Assembly (NCBI GenBank): GCA_017795045.1
Contig: CP051244.1
Span: 3,653,115-3,717,114 of the forward strand
Reading direction: 5' to 3'
DNA: 64,000 bases
Origin: Allomuricauda sp.
Lineage (GTDB): Bacteria; Bacteroidota; Bacteroidia; Flavobacteriales; Flavobacteriaceae
Positions 18,909-27,723 of the stretch are shown here, piece by piece. Under the pieces are notes generated by a model. That model did no database searches. It worked only from the letters and a program-made list of their open reading frames with translations, and was not told where the DNA came from. A program made the position numbers and the translations under genes. Each line of letters opens with the position of its first letter. The first letter of the stretch is position 1.

Positions 18909-19820
18909 TTATGGTAGCTGGGCTGGCATTGTGAAAGAGGCTACGGCCTCATAGAAATCATCTTCATCCACCCCCATTTGTTGGCAAATCCATTTGGCCC
19001 CGATCAAATTGTCCAAGGCCCTGTTTTCTGAAATTTCCAAAGGCATTTCACCTTCAGGGGTATCCAAAAGGACCATACCGTTTTCAATTTGGTAATCCGG
19101 CGATTGGTATGCAAATTTTCGGATAGGGTTTTCTGTGGCCTCAACCACTTTTTTCACTTCAGGGTCTTCTTCATTATAGGTAATGCTACCTCCCTTGATA
19201 ATACCATCCACAAAAATTTGGAACTGCCCCACCCGGTTTTCCAAAGTTGGAGTTTCATCTGCTATCCCACTCAATAAGGCAATGTTGGGCTGATATATAT
19301 GAAATTTTGGCCTTGGGTCCAGTATAGAAGAAAAATGCTCGTCCCCCTCCAATATTACAAAGTCATTCTCCTCGGTCAGGTGCACGCGACGTTCAAATCC
19401 TTCCAGAGGGGTTTCCATCATATAATCCACCTCAACATTATGATAGTGCAATACGTGTAAGATCATGGGGATTATATCGGCTTTTCCATGCCCTGCCACC
19501 ACCACCCGGGTCTTGTATTTGGATTGCTCAAACACAAATGCCGGATACGAAAAAATCTGCAATCCCAATTCCTGCGCTTTACACAGTTCCGGGTTATCCA
19601 ATGGTATAGTAGATCCCAAAATTACAGCATCCAATTGATCGTGGACTGTTTCAGGATTCCATCCCATGGTTTCAGGAAGAAGCCCAAGAGGCTCCAATCT
19701 ATTTTTCAAGGATTCTTCCGCACCGCTATCGCTCCCAGTAATGATGTGCCCTTTGTCGCGAAGCGTCAGGGCCAAATCACTCAGGATAGCCTCCCCTATA
19801 CCTATAAAGTGTACTTGCAT
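18909..19820 (-). CDS. Truncated Mpl/MurC-like Mur ligase, probable pseudoenzyme
   Basis: 303 residues from ATG 19820. It aligns throughout with the first two domains of the Mpl-type ligase (UDP-N-acetylmuramate:tripeptide ligase, usually about 450 residues): HFIGIG at the N-terminus, TGSDSGAEESLKNRLEPLG, LTEENDFVILEGDEHFSS, YNEEDPEVKKV and the end of domain 2, GAKWICQQMGVDEDDFYEA. The ATP-binding P-loop, expected as a GxHGKT(S/T)T sequence, reads AGHGKADIIPM, the expected WDH motif after ALLSGI is replaced by ADETPTLE, and the protein stops at ASFTMPAQLP where the third domain should begin. It cannot be a normal ligase. The frame is fully open, so it may be kept for another role or be a young decaying copy. 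Confidence 0.8.
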   Translation of the reverse strand: MQVHFIGIGEAILSDLALTLRDKGHIITGSDSGAEESLKNRLEPLGLLPETMGWNPETVHDQLDAVILGSTIPLDNPELCKAQELGLQIFSYPAFVFEQSKYKTRVVVAGHGKADIIPMILHVLHYHNVEVDYMMETPLEGFERRVHLTEENDFVILEGDEHFSSILDPRPKFHIYQPNIALLSGIADETPTLENRVGQFQIFVDGIIKGGSITYNEEDPEVKKVVEATENPIRKFAYQSPDYQIENGMVLLDTPEGEMPLEISENRALDNLIGAKWICQQMGVDEDDFYEAVASFTMPAQLP

Positions 19821-19916
19821 CAAATTGATTTATCTTTCAAAAATAGGTATTGACAAAACCAATCCAAACAAACACCCAATCTTATTAATTTCTATCTTGA
19901 GAAAAAATTGAACACG

Positions 19917-20228
19917 ATGAATCTATCACAAATTCAATCCAAGGAAATTATGCCGGGTTATCATGGGAAATTGGTGCATGGAGATACCATCTCCTGGGCC
20001 TTTTGGAGTGTGAAACAAGATGCCGAGGTACCGGAACATTCCCATCACCATGAACAGATCATGCACGTGGTGGAAGGGGATTTTGAATTTACCCTTGATG
20101 GGAATACGGCCATCTACCATCCCGGAGATGTGGTCGTAATTCCCTCCAACACCCCTCATAGTGGAAAAGCCTTGACAGCCTGCAGATTGATGGATGTTTT
20201 TAGCCCCGTTCGGGAAGAATATAAATAA
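19917..20228 (+). CDS. Cupin-domain protein
   Basis: A 103-residue single-domain cupin starting at ATG 19917. Cupin motif 1 carries the metal ligands in VPEHSHHHEQIMHVVEG (three His and Glu) and motif 2 is HPGDVVVIPSNTPH. A metal-dependent small-molecule enzyme or binding protein is likely; the substrate is unknown. It is 3 bp upstream of the SDR gene, forming a two-gene operon. Confidence 0.9.
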   Translation: MNLSQIQSKEIMPGYHGKLVHGDTISWAFWSVKQDAEVPEHSHHHEQIMHVVEGDFEFTLDGNTAIYHPGDVVVIPSNTPHSGKALTACRLMDVFSPVREEYK

Positions 20229-20231
20229 GTT

Positions 20232-21017
20232 ATGAATATATCCCTTAAAGGAAAGACCGCTCTTGTAGGCGGCAGTAGCAAAGGAATTGGCGAGGCCATA
20301 GCCAGACAATTGGCCGCGAGTGGTGCAAGCGTCACCCTAATGGCCAGAAATGAGGAAAAAATGAAGGCCATCATCAAGGAAATGGACACTTCCTTTGGAC
20401 AAGAACACCAATTTTTGATTGTTGATTTCTCCAATTTTGAAGCTTTTAAACGGACTATATCTTCATTTTTTGATCAAAACGAGGTAGATATTCTGGTCAA
20501 CAATACGCAAGGGCCTTCTGCCGGAGGTGCACTGGAAAAATCCATTGAGGACTACCAGCAGGCCTTTGACCTGCTCTTTAAATCGGTTGTACTGACCACC
20601 GAACTGGCCTTAAAACAAATGCAAAAGAAAAAGTGGGGACGCATTATCAATGTGGCCTCCATCTCGGTCAAGGAACCCTTGAATTACTTGGCGTTATCCA
20701 ATTCCATCCGTGCAGCGGTGGTCACTTGGTCCAAAAGTTTGGCCTACGATATTGCCCAAGATGACATTACGGCCAACAGTATCCTGACCGGATATTTTGA
20801 TACGGACCGCATTGCCCAGCTCAATACAAAAAAGGCAGAAAAAATGGGAGTCACCCCAGAAGAAGTACGTTCCAACATGGAGGAACAGGTACCCATGAAA
20901 CGGATTGGAAAACCCGAGGAATATGGATATCTAGTCGCATTTCTGGCCTCTGACAGGGCAGCGTACATTACTGGGACCAACATCCCCATTGACGGAGGGC
21001 TCCTAAAATCTTTATGA
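20232..21017 (+). CDS. SDR-family oxidoreductase with atypical catalytic site
   Basis: A 261-residue Rossmann-fold short-chain dehydrogenase. The cofactor motif GGSSKGIG is at 13-20, the N-x-x-G-equivalent is NNTQGPSAG (90-98), and the C-terminal ITGTNIPIDGG segment is standard. Where the active site Tyr-x-x-x-Lys would fall, about 13 residues after the catalytic Ser of INVASIS, the sequence is NYLALSNSIRAAV, with no Tyr/Lys at the expected 4-residue spacing (S156/R160). Related SDRs with an SN-x-x-R-A-A pattern exist, so this is a variant subfamily rather than a mutation. It is coupled to the upstream cupin. Confidence 0.88.
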   Translation: MNISLKGKTALVGGSSKGIGEAIARQLAASGASVTLMARNEEKMKAIIKEMDTSFGQEHQFLIVDFSNFEAFKRTISSFFDQNEVDILVNNTQGPSAGGALEKSIEDYQQAFDLLFKSVVLTTELALKQMQKKKWGRIINVASISVKEPLNYLALSNSIRAAVVTWSKSLAYDIAQDDITANSILTGYFDTDRIAQLNTKKAEKMGVTPEEVRSNMEEQVPMKRIGKPEEYGYLVAFLASDRAAYITGTNIPIDGGLLKSL

Positions 21018-21080
21018 GAAATTTTTTATTTATAACAAAATATTTTTAGGGTTAAATTATCATATATTCAATTTTTAGGT

Positions 21081-21106
21081 ATTTTTATTGTTCAAACAAT
21101 AAAAAT
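21081..21106. promoter_or_regulatory. 26-bp perfect palindrome upstream of the doxX pseudogene, candidate operator
   Basis: Two 12-bp arms (ATTTTTATTGTT / AACAATAAAAAT) separated by CA, ending 7 bp before the ATG at 21114. The core ATTGTTCAAACAAT looks like a dimeric repressor site. No T-run follows in a terminator-like position, so an operator overlapping the leader is the simpler reading. Confidence 0.5.
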
Positions 21107-21113
21107 CATACCC

Positions 21114-21491
21114 ATGAATTCAAAAGTTTTTTTGGCAGTTCGAATCCTATTGGGGCTTTTTGTTCTGATTTTTGGGCTCAACAAGTTCCTGAACTTCTTA
21201 CCTCCTCCAGGTGACATGCCGGATGCGGCCATTAGCTATTTCGGCGCAGTTTCATCAACCTACACCCTTAAATTAGTTGCAGTTGTATAAATTTTGGCAG
21301 GACTTGCCTTTATCCTGAACAAATATGGAGCACTTATGGCTGTGATACTGATGAGTGTATCGGTCAATGCCGTACTGTTCCATGCCACCTTAGCTCCAGC
21401 CGGTATAGGCCCCGGACTAGGTCTATTAGTCTTGAATATTTTGGCCTTAATCGGCTATAAGGATAGATACAAGGACCTTTTGCGCCCTTGA
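21114..21491 (+). pseudogene. DoxX-like membrane protein interrupted by one in-frame TAA
   Basis: Starting at ATG 21114, 58 codons (MNSKVFLAVRILLGLFVLIF...LKLVAVV) are followed by a TAA at 21288-21290. The same frame continues without any indel as ILAGLAFILNKYGALMAV... to a TGA at 21491, 125 codons in total. The two halves form a small four-helix membrane protein of the DoxX type. In such proteins a Glu after the LKLVAVV-like stretch is plausible, so a single G-to-T change (GAA to TAA) would explain the break. A sequencing error is the other explanation. Confidence 0.8.
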
Positions 21492-21512
21492 TGTATTGGT
21501 GATTTTATCATA

Positions 21513-21566
21513 TCGAACGAAGTCGGGATGTATTGAATAAACTCCCGACTCCGCTCGAACTGACAT
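21513..21566. repeat. Imperfect inverted repeat of the dispersed TCGA-CG-AGTCGGGA type
   Basis: Arms around TCGAACGAAGTCGGGA and TCCCGACTCCGCTCGA with a 14-nt spacer, followed by ACTGACAT. It lies between the doxX pseudogene and the convergent response-regulator gene and may also act as a bidirectional terminator-like hairpin. It resembles the other dispersed repeats of this window. Confidence 0.6.
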
Positions 21567-21596
21567 TAAACAACATCTTTCCTCTTCGCTTTTTGA

Positions 21597-22322
21597 TTAT
21601 AGACTCATACGGTCCTTAAAAATGTAGGATTGTCTTCGTGAAACCTCTATTTCTTCCCCATTTTGCATGATAAGTTTGAGTTTTCCGTTGAACCAAGGCA
21701 CCACACTTTCAATAAAATGGGTATTCACGATCTGCTGACGGTTGGCCCTAAAAAAGGATGCTTCGGGAAGTTTTTCCTCTATCAGGTTCAATGATTTGTA
21801 CAGCAATGGCTTTTTATCCCCAAAAAATACGCGGGTATAGTTGCCCACAATCTCAAAATGGGAAATATCCCCAATTTTTACCAACCAGCATGATTCCCCG
21901 TCCTTGATAAAAATCTGACTGCTCTCCTTAAGTTTTTTTGACATATCGGCTCCTGTGCGAGCGGATTCCAATTTTGTCCGCACCTTTTCCATGGCCATAT
22001 CAAAACGCTTTTCACTTACAGGCTTCAACAAATAATCCAAGGCATTGTACTCGAAGGATTTTATAGCATACTCGTCAAAAGCCGTTGTAAATATGGTAAT
22101 GGGCACTTCATCCAACATTTCCAAAAGCTCAAAACCATCTTTTTCGGGCATGTTGATATCCAAAAATAAGAGGTCTGGCGAGGTACTCTGGATCAGCTCA
22201 AACCCAGCGTCCACATTTTCAGCCTCTCCCAGGATTTCAATATCATCATACTTTTTGATCAACTCCTTCAACTCGTTCCGGGCCAATCTGGAGTCTTCCA
22301 CAATGACAGCTTTGATGTTCAT
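21597..22322 (-). CDS. LytTR-family response regulator
   Basis: 241 residues: an N-terminal receiver domain with acidic residues E9-D10, phosphoacceptor D55 (LLFLDINMP), Thr near 79 (FTTAFDE) and K at LLKPVSEKRF, then a C-terminal LytTR DNA-binding domain (about 135-241), including ISHFEIVGNYTRVFF, FRANRQQIVN and EIEVSRRQ. LytTR proteins bind pairs of direct repeats spaced about 21 bp. The gene overlaps its sensor kinase by 4 bp. Its targets are unknown, but two promoters in this window carry such repeats. Confidence 0.94.
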   Translation of the reverse strand: MNIKAVIVEDSRLARNELKELIKKYDDIEILGEAENVDAGFELIQSTSPDLLFLDINMPEKDGFELLEMLDEVPITIFTTAFDEYAIKSFEYNALDYLLKPVSEKRFDMAMEKVRTKLESARTGADMSKKLKESSQIFIKDGESCWLVKIGDISHFEIVGNYTRVFFGDKKPLLYKSLNLIEEKLPEASFFRANRQQIVNTHFIESVVPWFNGKLKLIMQNGEEIEVSRRQSYIFKDRMSL

Positions 22323-23377
22323 ACCAGTGGGATTTTAATATTGGCCACCACCTCATCGGCAACTTCTTCCAAATTGAAGGATGCCCTATTGGTATAAAGC
22401 AGTTTTAACCGCTGTTGTATGTTTTGCAACCCCAATTGGGTAGAATCCTTGGCTATTTGGAGTTTGCCCGTATTGCGGACTTCCAATATCAAGAGTTCTT
22501 GTTCTTTCTTGATGTTCAATACAATGGTCCCTCCATTTTTGAGGTTAGAGATACCGTGTTTGGTAGCATTTTCCACCAATAGCTGTATGATCATGGGTGG
22601 GATTTGTAGATCTAAGGTATCCTTATCCACATTCTTGACAAATTCCAAACGATCTTCAAACTGGATTTTGGATAGCGCTATATAATTGTCCACCATTTCC
22701 AATTCTTCCCGGACCGAAATGGCATTGTTGCTGTTCTTGGTCAGTGAGAACCGCAAGATTTCCGAAAGTTTGGTGAGCATTTCCCGGGATTTTTCCACAT
22801 CTTCCAACATCAATCCCCTGATATTATTGAGGCTATTGAACATGAAATGCGGATTTATCTGACCCTTTAAGGTATTTAGCTGTGCTTGTTTAAGGTGGGT
22901 ATTGAGTTCCAAGCGTTCTATTCGGTCCCGATTAAGCTTAAGAAGCAACTTGATCACCAAATAGGTTACCGTCCAAGCTCCAATAAGAAACAGGGAATTG
23001 AGCACCTGTATCCCAACATTGTCGTGATACTTGAACATTTGGAGCTCTGAAGGGGTCAATGCCGGGCCAAACTCAACATATACATATCCAAAAATAAAGT
23101 TCAGGACAGCGAACAAAAAGGATGCGACTAGAAAGGAAAGTAAAACCTTTATAAACTCCTTGATCCCGAAGCCATCAAACTGTATAGCTCTTTTTAGGTA
23201 CAGTCGCAACAAAAAAGTCACCGCAATACCAAGTACTGTACCCATAATCACCGAATAGATAAGCAGGGATATACTGATCTGCTTTACCACAAAAACAGAA
23301 ACCAGGTTAATGAAACCCCATCCGAAAATCTGTAGGATCCAAAAAGCGTACTCGCGTTTTTTATTGCTCAATTCCAT
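22319..23377 (-). CDS. LytS-type sensor histidine kinase
   Basis: 352 residues with four predicted membrane helices in the first 145, a short coiled linker, then the His_kinase domain with phosphoacceptor H177 in INPHFMFNSLNN, and a HATPase domain with PPMIIQLLVENATKHGI (N-box). It has no extracellular sensor domain, like other Bacteroidetes LytS/YehU-type kinases, so the signal is probably sensed in the membrane. It is the first gene of the two-gene operon with the LytTR regulator. Confidence 0.93.
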   Translation of the reverse strand: MELSNKKREYAFWILQIFGWGFINLVSVFVVKQISISLLIYSVIMGTVLGIAVTFLLRLYLKRAIQFDGFGIKEFIKVLLSFLVASFLFAVLNFIFGYVYVEFGPALTPSELQMFKYHDNVGIQVLNSLFLIGAWTVTYLVIKLLLKLNRDRIERLELNTHLKQAQLNTLKGQINPHFMFNSLNNIRGLMLEDVEKSREMLTKLSEILRFSLTKNSNNAISVREELEMVDNYIALSKIQFEDRLEFVKNVDKDTLDLQIPPMIIQLLVENATKHGISNLKNGGTIVLNIKKEQELLILEVRNTGKLQIAKDSTQLGLQNIQQRLKLLYTNRASFNLEEVADEVVANIKIPLV

Positions 23378-23397
23378 GAATATGGGCTACGGTATTC

Positions 23398-23405
23398 CAA
23401 ATATA
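23398..23405 (-). promoter_or_regulatory. Bacteroidetes -7 element (TATATTTG) for the LytS/LytTR operon
   Basis: An exact TAnnTTTG match on the minus strand, 20 bp upstream of the kinase ATG. No TTG at the best -33 spacing was seen. Confidence 0.5.
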
Positions 23406-23436
23406 CTTTAAGCAGTTCAACCTATGGGAATGGCCC

Positions 23437-23646
23437 TTACTGATTTTGTGGTTGCTTTTTCCAGAAAGGTCTACAGTATGATTTGCCGCTATTTAAAAAT
23501 GCCACCCACATTAACGTCATCCCTGTATAAAAGAATACAAAGTACGAATCATATTCCCACCCATTGAATTTTCCAAAAAGCCCTATTGAAGTCCCGATGA
23601 TTCCCATGACCAAAATAGCTTTCTGCGTTGTACTCAATTTTCTCAT
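23437..23646 (-). CDS. Small two-helix membrane protein, hypothetical
   Basis: 69 residues from ATG 23646 (an in-frame GTG at 23670 would add 8). Two hydrophobic segments (about 8-27 and 33-50) and a basic C-terminal tail (CRPFWKKQPQNQ). No family recognised. It lies 59 bp upstream of the kinase on the same strand and could belong to that operon, but the -7 element at 23398-23405 suggests the kinase also has its own promoter. Confidence 0.55.
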   Translation of the reverse strand: MRKLSTTQKAILVMGIIGTSIGLFGKFNGWEYDSYFVFFYTGMTLMWVAFLNSGKSYCRPFWKKQPQNQ

Positions 23647-23859
23647 TGTTTGATTTTTTAAAAGGTTCACGATTATTTTTCACAGGAAGATATCTACCAA
23701 TAAGGCTATCATCAATCGTACAAGTGCTATCATTGTTTTCGGTTTTAGGGTTTTGTACAGCACTAAATTACAGGGCTTTCCATTCATGCACACCTGAATT
23801 ATGGGCAGTGGTAAAAAAGACCTAGTGAACGGTAATCGTAATTTCCCAAAAGAGGCAAT
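23647..23859. other. Non-coding gap upstream of the small membrane protein
   Basis: AT-rich sequence with no supported gene. It lies between the S9 peptidase terminator and the small membrane protein gene and must hold the latter's promoter. Confidence 0.4.
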
Positions 23860-23891
23860 AAATAAAAAAGGAGCTAAAAAAAGCTCCTTTT
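23860..23891 (-). terminator. Rho-independent terminator after the S9 peptidase gene
   Basis: A perfect 10-bp stem (AAAAGGAGCT / AGCTCCTTTT) with a 6-nt loop at 23866-23891. Read on the minus strand it is followed by a T-rich run, so it serves the S9 peptidase gene ending at 23914. Confidence 0.85.
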
Positions 23892-23913
23892 AAATTGAAA
23901 ATCAGTTCTATAA

Positions 23914-25938
23914 TCAATCTTTCAATGGCTGGGGGATTTCCTGTTGTCCCAAATGTTTGGCATAAAAGCCCATCATGGCCTTATAGAGTTCAATACGGTT
24001 CTCTTCCTTGCCAAATCCGTGGCCTTCATCATATTTTACCATATACGGCACATCATAGCCCTTCCCTCTCAACGCACTCACAATTTGGTCCGATTCATCT
24101 ATATTGACCCTTGGGTCGTTCGCTCCTTGCACTACAAATAAAGGTTTATTGATTTTATCAATCTGATATACCGGGGAAACTTCTTCCATAATCTTCTTTT
24201 CCTCTGGAACGTCCTCATCATACCATATTTCCTTGATGATTTTTAGGTACGGTTTCCAATATGGTGGTATGGTCTTCATGAAGGTGAACAAATTGGATAC
24301 CCCCACATAATCCACTCCACAGGCATACAGGTCAGGAGTTTTGGTCAAGCCTCTCAATACGGCATACCCACCATGGCTACCTCCATAAATAGCGGCTTTG
24401 TCTGGATCAACCCAACCTTGTTCCACTACATATTGCAGACCATCCTCCACATCATCCATGGCCTTTCTTCCAATCTGTTTAAAGCCAGATTCCAAGAATT
24501 CCCTACCATACCCCCCGGAAATCCTAAAATTTACTTGAAGTGTGGCATAGCCCCTACTGGCAAACAATTGCGCTTCCGGGTTAAAGCCCCAAGAATCCCG
24601 GATACCCTGCGGACCTCCATGTGGGTTTACAATTACGGGCACCTTTTGGCCGGCCAAAGCTGCTTTGGGCAAGGTAATATACCCATGTAGGGTAATACCG
24701 TCCCTACTGGTAAAGGTTATGGGGCGCATTTCGGCCATATCCTCCTTTTTCAACTGCGGCATGGTATTGTACAACTCGGTAAGTTCATCCTTGGCCACAT
24801 TGTACGCATAGTACATGCCATACACCCGGTCACTGTCCACATAGAGCATGTACAGATTTTCATCTTCAGTGCTATCCAATATACTGTACTGCATTCCGGG
24901 AAGTTCACTCTTCACCTTGGCATCCAATTTTTTAAAGACCTCACTCACCGGAACCACCATACTTTTTTCACCCTCGTAGGTAAAATAATCCACTTCATGG
25001 TTTCTGGTTCTGGAGAGCCCCATGTTCTGCACATCGTATTGATCATTGGAAAAGACCTTCTTTATGGTTTTGTTCTCCTTAAGATCGAACAGCTGCACTT
25101 CCGCCTTATCATTGTCCAGATTGGAGACCACATAGGCATCATGCGGATATTCCGTTGCATAGTTAAAGCTGGTGATAAAAAAGTTATCCTTCCAATTCAG
25201 CTGTTTCAAGACTTGGAAACCTCCTTTGCCATCCTCATAATAGGTATCCTGCTCCACTCCATCCCGAAGACGTGTAAATCCTTTCAGTTTCCCGTTTCTA
25301 TCAAAATCGTACCCCAAGATAGGGTTGGCCGGGTCATCATTGGTATATAGTTGGGTCAATTCCCCTGTGACCACATTCAGCTTGAAGGGCTCAAAGACCT
25401 GGGCATTGTTCTTGTTCATGGAAACAATGATATGCTCCTTATCATCACGCAACAACTCTGTGAAATCTGCCCGCACACCATCAAAGGGAGTGAGGTCCTT
25501 CAAGTTGCTCCCATCCAAATCCACTGCATAAATATGATAGTTTTCATTGCCTCCCTTATCCATGGAAAAGTATAGTCTGGTATTGTTTAACCAGCCATAA
25601 ATCCTGACCAACTCATCCTTTTCCTCAATGGCTTTTTTAACCTCGTTGGTCTCCAGGTTCTTCACATAAATATGACGTTTGCCATTCTCATCGCTTTCCC
25701 TGTAGGACAAGTATTTTCCATCCGGGGAAAATCGGAACGTGAACCCCTTGGGATTTCCAAAATAATCTTCCACGGTGTACCGGTAATCCCCTTGATCCAA
25801 TGCGGCCAAGGAAACCAATTCGTCATGGGAACTGGCCAAAGTGGTATCGCCAGGTTTTTCTTGGGCATGAAGGGCAACTCCCAAAAACATGAATAGGGAA
25901 ACCCCACAGACCCATTTGATCCTTTGTGTTGTTTTCAT
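23914..25938 (-). CDS. S9-family prolyl oligopeptidase-like serine peptidase, secreted
   Basis: 674 residues with a signal peptide ending near VALHAQ, so periplasmic or surface-associated. The N-terminal half is a WD-like beta-propeller (for example FRFSPDGKYLSYRESDENGK). The C-terminal alpha/beta hydrolase domain has the complete catalytic triad: S521 in GGSHGGY, D608 in GANDPRV and H640 in DEGHGF. Such enzymes cleave short peptides, often after Pro or as dipeptidyl or acylaminoacyl peptidases; specificity is not readable. Monocistronic, with its own terminator. Confidence 0.93.
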   Translation of the reverse strand: MKTTQRIKWVCGVSLFMFLGVALHAQEKPGDTTLASSHDELVSLAALDQGDYRYTVEDYFGNPKGFTFRFSPDGKYLSYRESDENGKRHIYVKNLETNEVKKAIEEKDELVRIYGWLNNTRLYFSMDKGGNENYHIYAVDLDGSNLKDLTPFDGVRADFTELLRDDKEHIIVSMNKNNAQVFEPFKLNVVTGELTQLYTNDDPANPILGYDFDRNGKLKGFTRLRDGVEQDTYYEDGKGGFQVLKQLNWKDNFFITSFNYATEYPHDAYVVSNLDNDKAEVQLFDLKENKTIKKVFSNDQYDVQNMGLSRTRNHEVDYFTYEGEKSMVVPVSEVFKKLDAKVKSELPGMQYSILDSTEDENLYMLYVDSDRVYGMYYAYNVAKDELTELYNTMPQLKKEDMAEMRPITFTSRDGITLHGYITLPKAALAGQKVPVIVNPHGGPQGIRDSWGFNPEAQLFASRGYATLQVNFRISGGYGREFLESGFKQIGRKAMDDVEDGLQYVVEQGWVDPDKAAIYGGSHGGYAVLRGLTKTPDLYACGVDYVGVSNLFTFMKTIPPYWKPYLKIIKEIWYDEDVPEEKKIMEEVSPVYQIDKINKPLFVVQGANDPRVNIDESDQIVSALRGKGYDVPYMVKYDEGHGFGKEENRIELYKAMMGFYAKHLGQQEIPQPLKD

Positions 25939-26081
25939 ACGTGTTGAATTAAGTGTTTCTTTTGAAAAAAATGATGTTATAACAAATTAGACTGTCCGTA
26001 TCTGTCTTTGTTACAAAAACCAGCAAAAAACTGATAATCAACCACCAACATACAACCCCAAGGTTGATTTCATTCTTGTCT

Positions 26082-26606
26082 TTATTTTGTTTCTGGGGGA
26101 AACTTTGACAATGTTTTTTTAACCAAGGCCCTCAACCTTTCTTCACGAACACTTGGGGAAGCGTTATCGCGATAGCCACTTTCAGTGGAGGCTTGCCAGA
26201 ACAGCGCATCACGTTGGGCATCCACAAAATCAAATAGAATATGACGTTGTATTCCAGAATTTCCAATGGGCAATCCAACGGAAACTCCGCCGCCCACATT
26301 TCTGCCCGTACCACCAATACCAACACCTACAGCGCTATTAGACGGACTACGAAATTCACTGCTTTGAATGTTGATGAAAAAATCGGGTTCCTCTGCCAAA
26401 CGATATCCTTTTATCTGCAGGGTGGAATCCAAAATCCGAATGAGGCGCTTTTCGTCCAATTGGGTCAGACCCGAATCCAAATCGGAGAAATAATTGTAGG
26501 TGGTATAGCTACTAAAGTCCGTTCCCTTATCGTAATCGTAATTGACCCGAATGGAGACACAAGAGGCCAATAGGCAACACAGTGCAATAATCCATAGGTT
26601 TCGCAT
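26082..26606 (-). CDS. DUF4136-like lipoprotein
   Basis: 174 residues with lipobox LLASC (Cys16). The start VNYDYDKGTDFSSYTTYNYF and the central Gly-rich GVGIGGTGRNVGGGVSVGLPIG are typical of DUF4136 lipoproteins, which are widespread in Bacteroidetes and Proteobacteria and of unknown function. It is probably transcribed alone. Confidence 0.85.
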   Translation of the reverse strand: MRNLWIIALCCLLASCVSIRVNYDYDKGTDFSSYTTYNYFSDLDSGLTQLDEKRLIRILDSTLQIKGYRLAEEPDFFINIQSSEFRSPSNSAVGVGIGGTGRNVGGGVSVGLPIGNSGIQRHILFDFVDAQRDALFWQASTESGYRDNASPSVREERLRALVKKTLSKFPPETK

Positions 26607-26671
26607 GGCAGATAAATCTGGATTAGCTTAAAATTAAGGATTATTTGGCTTAGGTGGGAGAACAGGCGCCT

Positions 26672-27673
26672 TTATTCGTTCAATAGCGCCCAGAGCTTAT
26701 CCTTGAGCTGCTGAATGCCCAATTGGCTTACCGATGAGATAAATAGATAATCAACATCCTTAAAATCGGGCTTCATTTCCTGTCGCATTTCCTCAATGAG
26801 CTCCTCATCCAACATATCGCATTTGGAAATGGCCACGATGCGCTGTTTGTCCAACAACTCCGGATTGTACCGTCTCAGCTCATCCAAAAGAATGGCGTAT
26901 TCCTGACTGATGTCCTTACTGTCGGTAGGGATTAGAAAAAGTAAGGTGGCGTTGCGTTCAATATGACGCAGAAAATAATGGCCCAGACCTTTGCCTTCTG
27001 CAGCCCCTTCAATAATTCCGGGGATATCGGCCATTACAAAACTCTGGAAATCTCGATGTTCCACAATGCCCAAATTTGGTTTTAGAGTGGTAAACTCGTA
27101 ATTGGCGATCTTGGGTTTAGCCGAGGTCATCACGGACAGCAAGGTAGATTTCCCGGCATTGGGGAATCCCACAAGACCCACATCGGCCAAAACCTTAAGT
27201 TCCAAGGTTATCTGGGCATCCTGCCCCGGGATTCCGGGTTGTGCATATCTAGGAGTCTGGTTGGTAGGGCTTTTAAAATGCCAATTGCCGCGACCTCCCA
27301 TTCCGCCTTCCAGGACAATCTTCTCTTCCTGGTCCTCGGTAATCTCAAAAAGAACGGCATTGGTCTCGGTATCCCGTATCACGGTCCCGAGGGGAACTTC
27401 CAAATAGGTATCGGCCCCATCGGCACCGGTACTCCTATTTTTGCTGCCATGCTCCCCATGACCCGCCTTAAAATGCTTTTTGAACTTGTAATGGACCAAG
27501 GTCCACAGATTTTTGTTCCCCTTCACGATCACGTGACCTCCACGGCCACCATCACCACCATCCGGACCTCCCTTGGCAACATACTTTTCCCGATGTAAAT
27601 GCGCAGAACCCTTGCCTCCGTTCCCGGAAGATACGTGCACTTTCACATAATCCACAAAATTGCCTTCGGTCAT
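26672..27673 (-). CDS. obgE: GTPase ObgE/CgtA
   Basis: 333 residues: the Gly-rich Obg domain (1-160, with repeated Gly turns such as [13 protein letters not shown]) and the G domain with P-loop GFPNAGKST (169-177), DIPGIIEGA switch II and the SKCD specificity motif. There is no C-terminal OCT domain, as usual in Bacteroidetes. Obg binds the 50S subunit and coordinates ribosome assembly with growth. It lies 50 bp downstream of hpt-adk on the same strand, a neighbourhood conserved in the phylum. Confidence 0.96.
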   Translation of the reverse strand: MTEGNFVDYVKVHVSSGNGGKGSAHLHREKYVAKGGPDGGDGGRGGHVIVKGNKNLWTLVHYKFKKHFKAGHGEHGSKNRSTGADGADTYLEVPLGTVIRDTETNAVLFEITEDQEEKIVLEGGMGGRGNWHFKSPTNQTPRYAQPGIPGQDAQITLELKVLADVGLVGFPNAGKSTLLSVMTSAKPKIANYEFTTLKPNLGIVEHRDFQSFVMADIPGIIEGAAEGKGLGHYFLRHIERNATLLFLIPTDSKDISQEYAILLDELRRYNPELLDKQRIVAISKCDMLDEELIEEMRQEMKPDFKDVDYLFISSVSQLGIQQLKDKLWALLNE

Positions 27674-27723
27674 GTCAATGGTTTTGTTAGCAGAAAGGTG
27701 AAGGGTAAAATGCTACCTCCGTC

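Noticed and set aside
23628..23825. 65-codon open frame on the plus strand near the small membrane protein
   Set aside because: It overlaps the start of a better-supported opposite gene and has no family features.
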